Positions 1-10,431 of a stretch of 64,000 nt of DNA are shown piece after piece. Below the pieces are notes generated by a model. It did not search any database. It was not told the origin of the DNA and was given only the letters and a program-made list of their open reading frames with translations. Where the stretch lies: the NCBI RefSeq assembly GCF_030704535.1, contig NC_081818.1, forward strand, positions 25,149,001 through 25,213,000, given 5' to 3'. A program made the translations under genes and the position numbers. Numbering within the stretch: position 1 is the stretch's first letter; each line of letters begins with the position of its first letter. This stretch comes from Vitis vinifera (taxonomy: Eukaryota > Streptophyta > Magnoliopsida > Vitales > Vitaceae).

Positions 1-426
1 CCTACAGTTAAAGGAACTAAGGTCTAGAATTCCTAAAAAAAAAGGGTAAATTGAACAAACCACACCAAAATTGAATGTACTTAGGTAGTGAACCCACAAG
101 AACTAAATGTTGCCAATTTTTATAAAGTGAATAAATAATAACGTTTCAAATTCATTCCACGACCACCACTACAATATCTCTCTTCCCCTCCAAGCAATCT
201 AGTCACTACAGAAATTCTCTTAAATGGCTCACACCCATGAGTGCAGCCATTGATTTTCCTTGAATATGCCCACCTTATCAGTTGAATTCCTCTCATCTTG
301 GCACAAGGATATCCAACACCTTGGCCTCTGAAATTCTAATAACATCCATATGTACTTTTGTAATAGACTTAGTTACTTCACAAAAGAACTTTACAGCATT
401 AATAACTGATAGTACTTAATGTGTCC

Positions 427-487
427 CCACCAGAGATCTTACATCAGGTCCAGATATAGCACATCTGAAGTGGAGCTGCAGTGTCCT
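427..487 (-). pseudogene. Decayed extra copy of the S-acyltransferase exon 2 start
   Basis: Read on the minus strand, this stretch starts with TGCAG, as does the acceptor of the real exon 2 at 880. It then runs through CTTCAG to a reading GPDVRSL that matches the GPDVRSLGL of the real exon. Similarity covers about 55 bases and stops after the GPDVRSL reading. It lies downstream of exon 2 in transcription order and has no recognisable donor, so it looks like a broken tandem exon duplicate and not a used exon. An alternative exon is possible but less likely. Confidence 0.5.
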
Positions 488-697
488 TTAACATGGGTTA
501 AAACACTTTTGACAACTTCTAGTCTCAGTTAGTTGTTCATACCCAATAAGAAAGCCATGCACAAGATATGCTTTCATTAGTAAAACTAAATAATAAGCCA
601 TTGTGGAAGCTACCTTCACCAGTCAAAATTGGAACAAAAAAATGTAAGAGAAAAAAATAAAATCTCTAACAGCTAAAGATAGGAAAGGAGAACTCAC

Positions 698-2389
698 ATA
701 AAAAGTGAATACAACAGCAACAACCATTATTGATATTCCCAAGTGATGAGGATAATCATCCATCAGTTTTCTGGCAACAAAGACACAGAAAACCGTAACA
801 GGAGCAACAATAAGGAATATGGTCAGCCCCAGAGATCTAACATCGGGTCCAAATATAAGCCTCCCCTGAAGAAAAAATATCTGCAGACAAGTAATGAAAC
901 AGATGGTGACGTCCCGAGCATGGAAATAAAAAACACTCATTATCATTTCCACATAATGAATTCAAACCTTAAATGTCTAAGATACTTTAATGCCAGACAA
1001 AAGTAAACTAAAAGTGACTCCCCACATACCTTTTCACTTGAAAAGCATGCTGAGTATTCAAAATCCGTGCTTTCAAGTCTTACGCTATTTATTTGTTTTA
1101 ATTGAATCAGAGTTGTTCATAATTAACAAAAATAATTATGCTCTCTTTGGTCATTAAGACTACAAACACAGCTACATTCTAGAAACCGTAATGTGGGAAA
1201 ACTTGGAAAATAGAATAACCAAAATATTTTTGTAGTTGAGGTTGATGGGCAAAGCTAGTAAGATCACAAGATGAAATTAATAAATTCAATAAAATTATGG
1301 GTCTAGCAGCTCTACCTTCATATGAAATAAAGGAAGGAAATAATTGAGATGTTTTGACGTTTTGCCCATGTGTAACATCCCCACCACCCTCCAAACAGGT
1401 AAAACAAACCCCAAAAACACATGCACAAAGAAAAGGACGCCAAATAAAAGGGGCAGCTATGAGGAGAAGATTTAGTGTACTAGAAGACCCTAACAAGGAT
1501 GAGATGGTCAACTGCGACACAAGTATACCTCACAGAGAAATACTAAATCACAAACACTTGTTCCGGAAGAATATTTCAAAAAACCCAACAAGGCACATGT
1601 TGCCAGTCCACCAAACCCAAACAACTATAATGTGGCATTAAGATTGTGAACATCAGAACACTACATGAGTATTTACAAAATGCTGCCCATCTGGCTCAAG
1701 TGGTAAAGGGTTGGTTGAGAGCTTGTTAGAGGTTCCAGGTTCAAGTCCTGAATGCACCCCTAGCTTTAATATAGCATATTTCCAAGCAAATCAACCGATA
1801 CACTCTTGTTGCATTTACAAATTCAGGATTTTTCCTCATTGCCCAAACACTCAGGGTTCCATGCTGATTGCAAACTTACTTTCATAAATGATAGAAAAAG
1901 TTTGATTTGCTAACTAAAAATGTTAAACATATTGTTCGGAAAATAAAATAGAAATCATTTTAAACCATTTACACTGACATGCCGGAGTTTGACCTGAACG
2001 AATTATATATTCCTAATACTAAAATTAATAAACCCAGAAAGTTTGAAGCTACTTACATTAATAAACAACATTATACTATGAACCTATTAGACGACTCTAA
2101 TATAAAAATTAACAAAACACCATGCATAATTTGAGCACAAATTTTATTTTTTTTTAAAAAAAAGAACAAAGAAAAAGAAAAAAGCAATAAATGCACAAGA
2201 ATATAAGAAAAAATATCAAGGACCAAAATTCTCCTTCTGGACATAAAAAATGGAGAAAACTTGAAAAGAAAGCAAAGGAGCTGGGCTTACATTGCTGCCT
2301 TTCCAGGTCTGGTAAGTTCGTAAAGCATCCGAACCACTTGTGGATCCAGAACCCGGATCCGTCCCCTGTGGAGGAGGAACCACATACAT
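698..2389 (-). CDS. Protein S-acyltransferase (DHHC family), N-terminal part only
   Basis: This is the 5' part of a plant palmitoyltransferase, an integral membrane enzyme that attaches fatty acyl groups to cysteines of target proteins. Exon 1 is 2389..2291 (33 codons, starting MYVVPPPQG and ending TWKGSN before a GTAAGC donor). Exon 2 is 880..698 (61 codons, starting IFFLQGRLIFGPDVRSLGL and ending VVFTFY before GTGAGT). Both exons are phase 0. The 94 residues carry the family's conserved YQTWKGSN-FFLQGR leader and the first two membrane segments, roughly residues 49-69 and 82-94. The cysteine-rich DHHC domain must lie beyond position 1, because I see no third exon in 1-697. I chose the MYVVPPPQ start because it is the family's usual N-terminus; an in-frame ATG upstream at 2464 would add 25 residues. 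Intron 1 (881..2290) carries a SINE-like fragment. A GCTAGGGTTT-like motif lies near 2500. The family call is firm; the subfamily is not. Confidence 0.85.
1683..1770 (+). repeat. tRNA-derived SINE-like fragment in intron 1 of the S-acyltransferase gene
   Basis: TGGCTCAAGTGGTAAA near 1691 resembles a Pol III A box and GGTTCAAGTCC at 1738 resembles a B box, about 45 bases apart as in tRNA-derived SINE heads. It does not fold as a full tRNA: no matching acceptor stem is visible. It lies antisense to the host gene. No poly(A) tail or clear target-site duplication is seen, so this is a remnant. Confidence 0.45.
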
Positions 2390-3638
2390 CTTTCTCTCAC
2401 TCTCACTCCTACTCCCACCCTTGATTCTCGCAGCCAGCTTGAGATCGCGAGTATGAAATTCCAACTATGAAACAAGAAAAACAACTGCGGAATAGCTGTT
2501 CTAGGGTTTAGGCTTCACTGGCACGGACCTAAATTAGAAACGTGAGATGCCGGCGACCTACGACGATCACAGAGCGTCGCCGGCGGGGTGGAGTGATTGG
2601 CGAGTTTTCTTGCGCCGACATGCCATGAGGAGGTAGTGGAGGGGAAAGGGTTTTGGTTTGTCCACGCTTTCCTTTTCACGAAACAGAGATTTGAGATTCT
2701 CACTGGGGTTGTCTGGGTGCGATGAGGAGGTGCACCTTTACAGGTGGTCTTGGCGACGTGGCGGATTGTTATTGGTATGTTTCCTGAGCAGACCAATTTT
2801 AGTGGGGTGACCGCTTTGCCTTCCCCCCCAACTTGGATCGCCCACCGGCTCGCCGCTCCACCTTTGTCAATCCCCCTTCTTCATCCAACTATTTACCGTT
2901 TTGCCACTCTCATTTATTTACTAATACTATCAAAGCCTTGCCATGCTTAAAAAAATAATAAACATAAAATTAATCTATTGAAATGAAGAAATAATCCAAA
3001 TAGTAAAAATAACCCATAACCGATTTTTAACATAAATACCGTTAAATTAACCGATATTTAATATAAAGATCTTTAACATAAATTATTTTTTAGATTAAAA
3101 TATAGGGAGGAGGATTAGATTTATGAATGTGAGGTTTACATGCCCTTTTTTCCTCTTGGTCGGTAATGGAATGGAGGTGACAAGCCATGATTAAGAGTGG
3201 AAGAAAAAGAGGGAGAGTTTTTCAATTTTTAATGGCCATATTGCATTCAAAGTTAGATATATTAGTGGAGACGAGTGGTATGAATATAGTAGTAAGCTTT
3301 GAATAAAGTTGAATGGGGTAATAATTGGTATTGTTGTTTTGAGGGTTGACTCGTGAGACATGTAGGGTGGAGGGTGGCCAAATGGAATCAAAGGATGAAG
3401 ATGGGAGGTGACAAAAGGTGAATAACGAATATATTAATTTTGAATTTGCAATTCTCAAGCATCCAACAACACACTCAAAGCTCTTTCCCTTACAAGTTAT
3501 ACAGATCTATTCAATGCTCTTCTTCCTTTGGAAAATATCAAATATGTTGCGCCGGCACCAGCTAACCGACGTTGAATTGGTCGTTTGTAGGTGGGTCTAC
3601 TAGGACAAATTTGTTACTTCTGGCACAACTTCGCAAAC
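2390..3638. other. Upstream region of the S-acyltransferase gene; no gene seen
   Basis: The part next to 2389 is relatively GC-rich (about 2400-2900), as expected for a 5' UTR and promoter read leftward, and carries a telobox-like CTAGGGTTT at 2501. I see no clear TATA box at a fixed distance. From about 2950 to 3630 the sequence is AT-rich. Short open frames on both strands show no family resemblance. Confidence 0.5.
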
Positions 3639-3710
3639 GGTTCTATGGTGTAGTGGTTAGCACTCTGGACTTTGAATCCAGCGACCTGGGTTCGACTCCC
3701 GGTAGGACCT
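3639..3710 (+). tRNA. tRNA-Gln (anticodon UUG)
   Basis: This is a complete 72-base cloverleaf. The acceptor arm GGTTCTA pairs with TAGGACC. The D arm contains the A box (TGGTGTAGTGG). The anticodon stem CTGGA/TCCAG encloses the loop CTTTGAA with anticodon TTG, and the T arm contains GGTTCGACTCC. The base after the acceptor stem is T. There is no intron and CCA is not encoded, as expected for a nuclear plant tRNA. A run of nine T at 3715-3723 follows directly and would act as the Pol III terminator. The intact stems and terminator indicate a functional gene. Confidence 0.95.
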
Positions 3711-3714
3711 TGCA

Positions 3715-3723
3715 TTTTTTTTT
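3715..3723 (+). terminator. Pol III terminator of tRNA-Gln
   Basis: An uninterrupted run of nine T begins five bases after the mature tRNA 3' end. Four or more T is the usual Pol III stop signal. Confidence 0.85.
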
Positions 3724-4299
3724 GTGTGGATTATGATTTTGTTCACTGAAAAATGAGCCCTTTTAAGCAACCACATTTTGTGTTTGAGAGAAATACAAAA
3801 CTTGAGAAAATATAGGGAATGTGATGATCATGAACCCAGTTGGATCCATAAATCCCTCCTCTACCATGCATGCTAAATCCTCCTCTGGAAGATGAGCCCT
3901 AGTCCTTCAACATTTCTGCGAAGGAGAAGAAGTTTGTGTAACAAAAATAATGGCCGATGGGGGGACTTAATCTTGAGAGGATGTAGTTCCATGGACCTCA
4001 ATGGTTCTCCAGCCCAACCACATCTGCCCCATCTTGAATGTTAATGTTCAGTGCATTGGACAAATGTCACCTCATTTTAAAATAGCAGAGCAAAATTTTG
4101 TGTACAAAGTCGATATATTTAGGCTTACCAGATCCATTTTTACAGTCATTTATTCCTCTCCCAAGTTCTCTTCTTCCTTCACAATTTTTAAGCTTTTGGA
4201 TTCTTCTGTCATGGACAAATTTGCGTTTTTACCCTTTTTCTGTCCAAGAATTCGAAAAGTGACAGATGAGAATGGAAAGGTGGGAACTGTGAAACTCTA
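3724..4299. other. Spacer between tRNA-Gln and the kinase 3' end
   Basis: The right part must contain the 3' UTR of the minus-strand kinase gene that ends at 4300. The open frame at 4001-4303 on the plus strand has no recognisable family and overlaps this UTR. Nothing else is supported. Confidence 0.5.
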
Positions 4300-7200
4300 T
4301 TAGCTATTACAACTACTACTCTGCCCTTTTTCTTTCATGTCTCTCCAACTCTCCCCCCACTTCTTGGCCTCTGCAACTGCTTGCTCCCGATCTATGGTGC
4401 TGTTCAACTTCTTCCCCACTTCTATTGTCTCCTTCTCAGGGCCTTTCAAATCTGCCCCATTCTCAGATGTCCTTACTCCTCTCTTCCTCGAATCCTTGTC
4501 TGCGTTGGGATCATAGGGATGGGCCACCAAGTAATCCAAAGCAAGCACCACTTCTTTCATTAGGGGACGGGCATTAGCATTTTCCCGGACACACATGGAT
4601 GCCAGCTCTATAGCGTGGTGTAGAGCAGACTCTGGGAACTGGCCCTTCAGCCGTGGATCTGCCAACCGGGGATAGTTCTTGGGGTCTTTTAATATGGGGA
4701 GTACCTGCAAACAGAAAAGGAAACAAGAAAAATTAACAACACCCATTAGCTACAAATACAAAATTTAAGTCATTTAATTATGATTACACACAAGTAAAAT
4801 AAATTCTTGTGAATTAAACTATCTAGGAATGGAATGGGTTGTGTTGCATACTTGCAACTGTCCTGCTACTCAGCTTCACCATGTAGCCACTTTAGAGATG
4901 TTATTCACTTAAGATTTGGTCTAATTGAGAAGACATATAAGGGGGATTTACCCTATCAACAAGCATCTTTTTTCCATGGCCACGGGTGGGATCTATTGCA
5001 AATTGTCCAGTGATCAGCTCCAATAAAACTACCCCAAAACTATATGTGTCAGACTTGATTGTTAGTTTCCCCGTTGTGGCATACTCAGGAGCACAGTAAC
5101 CATGGGTGCCCATCACCCTGGTCGAGACATGGGACTTATCTTCAACTGGACCGAACTTAGCGAACCCAAAATCAGACAGTTTTGGATAGAAACCCTCATC
5201 CAACAAAATGTTAGATGATTTTAGGTCTCTGTATATGACAGGAGGCTGCGCTTCATGGTGTAGGTAGCTCAATCCTTTGGCTGCACCACATGCTATCTTC
5301 ATCCTTGTGTTCCAATCCAATGGCTCCTTATCCGGGGGAAGATCTGCACAAGCACCTCAAGACCATTGATAACACAATTATGTGTATGGTTTGAGCAATT
5401 GAAAATTAAAAGCTAGAATAAAGCCTTGACAATCTCCTTCCAACAGTAAGGATTCCCAGAGTGACAGAAATATAAGCATATGAAGACACAAAAATTGAGA
5501 GCGCTTTCACTATTCAGCATGTCGATAAGAACTTAAATATTAGATCTATAGATTACCCTGTGCAGATGGCATCTTGTCAATATCACTATCATCACTGAAT
5601 GGGGAACCCCCACAAGAATCACTTGCACAAAAATTTAATACTGCCTTTATTTCAAAAATTGGTTGCAGTAACAGAGGGCAGCATTTGAGATGGAATAGTG
5701 CACTTCCATTTTTCTTATTCATTATTTATACTGGAATTTGTGAAAATAGAAATTCCAACATAAAATTATTAATCAAGCATACTGGGGAAATCATCCGTGA
5801 TTTTACTAGGAAGAATCATTTGCAAATTGGGGTCTACTTCAAGTATTGTTTTTCCACCATAGTTCCCACTCTTCTAACTATGAAAAGGTCCAGAGAGGTG
5901 GTTACTTAGTGTAAATTAGACCTGGAAAGAAGTCAAAAATATTGTTCAACATGTTGCCACGCTAAACTATCGATGAAGATACAAATGATTAACCGAGATA
6001 AAGTGAAAATGTTTCCACAAATTATGTATCAAAGAAATACAAGTTTTCAACTGAAACTAACTTCAATCAGGTCAAATTTTTATCACACAGCATACCCTTT
6101 ACTCCCATGCTTAACTAGAGGCCCGAAAAAAGGCTTCAAATAACAGAGAATGATGCATACAAGAAATGGAGATGATTTCATTTGTTGGTCAGTTCCGTTT
6201 ATGATTGGCACTAAGGAGCTTGAGTCACCCCACCTCCACCACAAAATAAAGAAGGGAGTACAGACCAAAATTAATCTTAGTTTTGTAATATTGTTAAGAA
6301 CTTGTTTCAGTGTGGAAATCATGGAAATCTAGTGTCTTTAACTAAAAAATTGAAATCTATACTGAACTTCAAAAATGGTGGTATTCATTGACTACCCTTT
6401 TTAGATTGCTTTCCTTCATGAAACCTGGACTGACATAAATGATTTATTATCCTTTTTAGAGTTTTTTTTTTCTTCTTCATGAAACGAGAGAGAAACCAAA
6501 GTATATTTAGTAAATTCAGGAATAATGAAACGGAAAATACTACCATGGAGGTGACGTTCCAAGGATCCTAAAGGCAAGAATTCATAGACGAGAAGGCGCT
6601 GGTCCCCTTCAGCACAGTAACCTATCATATTGACAAGGTTTGGGTGGCACAGGAGAGAAAGCATCAGAACTTCTACCAAAAATTCCTTATTCCCTTGGAG
6701 CCCACTCTTATTTAGCATTTTAACAGCTACAACCTGATAAAAGGAATGAAAAGAATCTAGTAAATCCCTTATGATTATTATTATAGGACACAAAAGAATG
6801 TGCGGTCCCTACAACAAAAGTTTGAAGTGCAACCAAAAGATTAGTGATGAAGAAAATTTTACCTGATCCAGTCCTTCAATTTTCCCTTTATAAACAGTCC
6901 CAAATCCACCTTCTCCTATAAGGGACTCTTGCCTAAAATTGTTTGTTGCAGTTGCAAGTTCTCGGAATGTGAATGTACGAGTCTTGTTACCCGCAACCCC
7001 ATCTGTTGCAACTGATGCTTCTGGTTTTGATCCTGCACTGATTCCAACCCATTAAACACCAAACGTAGTTTCATAATTAAAGAAATGAACTACTTTATGC
7101 TGGTACATATCTGCATTTAAAGTTCAAAATTCAAAATTTTAAATTCAGCAAAGCGGTATGCTAGTCAGCCTAAGCAAGTGACTCTTATGATGATATATTG

Positions 7201-8955
7201 CTTTCAGTCAGTTTCCTAAATGTTTCAGTTCACCAAGTCTGAAAGTTCAAAGATCACAGACTAGCCATTGGACTAGTTTATGGGGGCATAAAACATTTTT
7301 CATAGTAAGTAAGAACAGGCTCTTGAATTTTTTATTTTCCCTATCAGTGAATTGTTATCTTAAAATTGCTGTTATCTTTGCTAGAGTTCCCAATTCCTTT
7401 ATGGCGTCATATATCTCATATTTGTGTCTTATGGATTGTGTGATCTCTCAACTTGTATCAAAATGTTCGTTAAGCTGACATAGAAGGACAATTAGGCATC
7501 AACGAACTGAAACTCAACATCACCAAGGCAACAAGCCCAAGCAAGTGATGACTGCTGAAAAGGGAAGGGACAAAACACTCTGTCACCTCTTTATAGGCAA
7601 AGTAACTTCACAGACAGCAGAAGTTTCTCTGGGTCCTTTCTATCCAATGTAAAAGAGGGAGAAACAGTTTCTCAATGTTTGCCACAGAACCTGGAGAAAT
7701 TTTTAGTCAGTCCGGACATGAACATGCAAAAGAAGTATGAATATGGTTGGAACACAAGTTTACTTTTTTCGCAACAATTTATCAGTGGAATTGAGAGGGA
7801 CTATGTAGCAAAAGATCCTGGCTCATTTCACCATTTCTTCACAACTGAAGTTGTTTAACAACTTTCATATTGCTCTTTGCTCAAGAATGTCCCAGGGAGA
7901 TTGACTCAATCACGGATGACAGGATGTAAAGTTAACTCAATTATCATGACAACTCCAATGAGTTCTGTTCTCTGCACTCTTTCCAAAAGTCCAAAATGCT
8001 CAATCATTAATCTGCAAGTGAATATCCACATGCAACTACAAAGCATTTTCTTAATTATGTCCAATTATTTCTCGGAAACTGGACTTAACTGCTCCACATC
8101 CATATGCTATGCAGTTTTGGGCTGACCACCCAATTGCCAGAAGATTATACTCTTGGACCCCAATCTTGTTTCTTGAATGCTGATGAACTACCATAGAAAA
8201 GAGGCTAAACGTCAATCCATGACAATTACAGAAACAAATTTTATTTGTATTTGTTTATTCCAAGTGAAAATGGGGCATCCCAGTTCTAATAATGTTAGTG
8301 CAGTAAGTTTACAATCAATGTGGTCTTCCATGCCTGGACAATTGCAGTACTTAAGTTTCACCAACTGAATCCAAATCCAAGTTAAGAATACTGTCCTTCC
8401 CTCAACTTTAGATGAAGTACTAAGATGAGGGTCAGTTTTAAGCAACTTCTTTCACATTGCTAATTCTATCTTCTACTTCATATCTAGTTCAAAGGAGAAG
8501 TAGCTGCGATTGAAAAATCCAACATCCCAATATCCTAAACATTTCAATCCCAATAATTACTGTAATGACAATTGGGAAAAGAAAAACCAAAACAACATAA
8601 TAAAGATGACCATTAAATACCTAACAACCCAATTGAGGTATGGTTGCCAGATTGTGATTATGTATGTGGAATCATCCTAATCCTGATTTTTCACCATCCT
8701 CCAATTTCCAGTGAATAAGATTATTGGTATCATACAAAACAAGAATTAGCGAAGAACCCAATTTCAAAATTCATAGAAAGGGAAAACCCAAGAACCACAT
8801 CAGATGAATCAAACAAAGAAAGAAGAAATAAAAGAACAAAGACCTGAAGGCAGTTCAGGGTCGGTGGAGGTCCTGGATGGCTGTAATTTTTGCATACTGT
8901 CGCTGCCTCGGTATTTCCTCCCCTTCCTAAAACCAAAGCAGCGACAATACTCCAT
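4300..8955 (-). CDS. CDG1-like: RLCK-VII receptor-like cytoplasmic kinase, CDG1-like
   Basis: Five exons: 8955..8844, 7032..6863, 6733..6544, 5343..4952 and 4704..4300. Every junction is GT-AG, and the chain closes in frame to 422 residues with stop TAA. The N-terminus MEYCRCFGF has cysteines at 4 and 6 suited to palmitoylation, so plasma-membrane attachment is likely. The kinase domain spans about residues 58-345: glycine loop [11 protein letters not shown] (77-87), VAVK lysine 99, helix-C glutamate 115, YRDLKSSN with Asp197, DFG at 215-217, and activation segment [10 protein letters not shown]. All catalytic residues are present. Oddities are DFGFAK instead of the usual DFGLAK, and LVDRVLPIL where relatives have a W-A-R-P motif. 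Arabidopsis CDG1 acts in brassinosteroid signalling by phosphorylating BSU1; a similar role here is inference. An in-frame ATG at 8973 would add six residues. Intron 1 is 1.8 kb. Confidence 0.9.
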
Positions 8956-9051
8956 TGGTTCCACGATTGGCATTAGCAGAAACCATACGATGAAATTGAA
9001 AAAATGAGTCTGGTTTGTTTCTTGGGTTGCTGGGAAATGCGCGTGAGAGGA

Positions 9052-9062
9052 GGAATATATAG
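9052..9062 (-). promoter_or_regulatory. Probable TATA box of the CDG1-like kinase gene
   Basis: On the minus strand the sequence reads CTATATATTCC, about 95 bases upstream of the chosen start codon. This leaves a short 5' UTR. The call is by motif and spacing only. Confidence 0.5.
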
Positions 9063-10431
9063 CACGCTTCCCAAGAACAATAAGAAGCTGCGAACACACG
9101 CTTTCATACAGAATCTTCAACTTTGTCTGATCCTGATCTGATGTCACACGTAATCATTTATTTGCAGCAAAATAATCATATTGTTACTATTATTATTATT
9201 ATCATTTATTTTCATATTTGGCATTGTTTCAAAAGTTGAAAGCGTGTGTGGGCGCGGTCTGTTGCATTAACCAACCTCCCTCCAGTTTCGGTGATATGGC
9301 ATAACTGACCACTGACCCTTTTGCTCAGGCAACCCCAAATGGACCAAGTTTCTCAATATCACAACCATATAGTTTCATTTCAAGTTTAAAGTTGTTCGAT
9401 ATTGATAAGACTAGGGTCTTATGTTTAAGATTTGTTCAATTGGATTATGGGCGGGGTCTCTGCTGTATTTTTTTTATTTTTTTTTGGTGTGATCGAGGAG
9501 CTAATTTATATCTGTTAATTGAAGCAACAGCATCATAATTGTAGGTCATGGGCCCAGGCTCATCATTGAAAGATCAGAGTTGAATAGGTTGAGGAGGGGC
9601 TCTGGGTGCTGAGTTTGCCAGTCCCACAGCCCCACCCATACCCCACTTCAGAAGCCCCCACTACAGCATTTGGTTTGCCATTTTACTAGGCGTGGGGAAA
9701 ATTGTGGATCCTTTCATACCACCTCCTTTGGGAAGATTCTTTCGTAGTGTTGCAGGGTGTTCTCTTGGTTTGATGAGTCATCTCATAAGATTACCATTTC
9801 AAAAGAACACAAAATTTTAGAAATTTTAATCTCTTTCCTAAACAACTCTTGTGGATATGGTTTGAAAGTTTGCTTACTCTGTTAATATTTACATAATTTT
9901 TTCCCCTAAAAAATATCAAACACTAGAATGAAAATAAAAATCAACAAGAATCCCAAATCTCAATTCTTGACATTGACTAAATACTGAAAAGGAAAATTTT
10001 CATACAAATGCAACATCCATTACAAGGAAATATGATCCCTTTAATGCAGCTAAAGGATAAGAGAGCATCCTACCTAATATAGAACCATCCTTTATCCAAA
10101 GAAATTTAAATTTCCAACATTATGTATTCCATATATCATCTTCCATATCCTGGTAAAAGTAACCAATTTTGTGAAGTATTCCTGCAAGCTTCCAAACTTC
10201 AGTCATCTCCATGGTCTTGACTCCATCTAAGAAATGGGGAAAATCTGCTACATCCTGTGACCTTTAAAATTGGAAATTTCTCATATAGAGGAGAAAACAA
10301 GAGAGCAATTGCATACAAAAAGACAGAGGTATGCATCCACTTTGCACATGCCATTATCAGAAGAATGAAGCAATTTAATTCGGATACCATGAGAAATGGA
10401 GGCAATGCGGAGAGAAGTGCAGCTTAAACTA
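9063..10431. other. Intergenic region between the kinase and the type II membrane-protein gene
   Basis: The left part is the kinase promoter and the right part the 3' UTR of the next minus-strand gene. It is AT-rich with simple stretches such as the TTA repeats near 9187-9200. The small open frame at 10199-10405 on the minus strand lies just past the stop codon at 10432 and has no family resemblance. No gene is supported. Confidence 0.5.

Noticed and set aside
1683-1755. Possible second tRNA gene
   Set aside because: It has box A-like and box B-like motifs but no acceptor or anticodon stem pairing and no T-run at a proper distance; it fits a SINE head better.
7877-8445. Several open frames inside intron 1 of the kinase gene
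   Set aside because: They are short, on both strands, without start context or family resemblance, and lie within a spliced-out segment bounded by good GT-AG sites.
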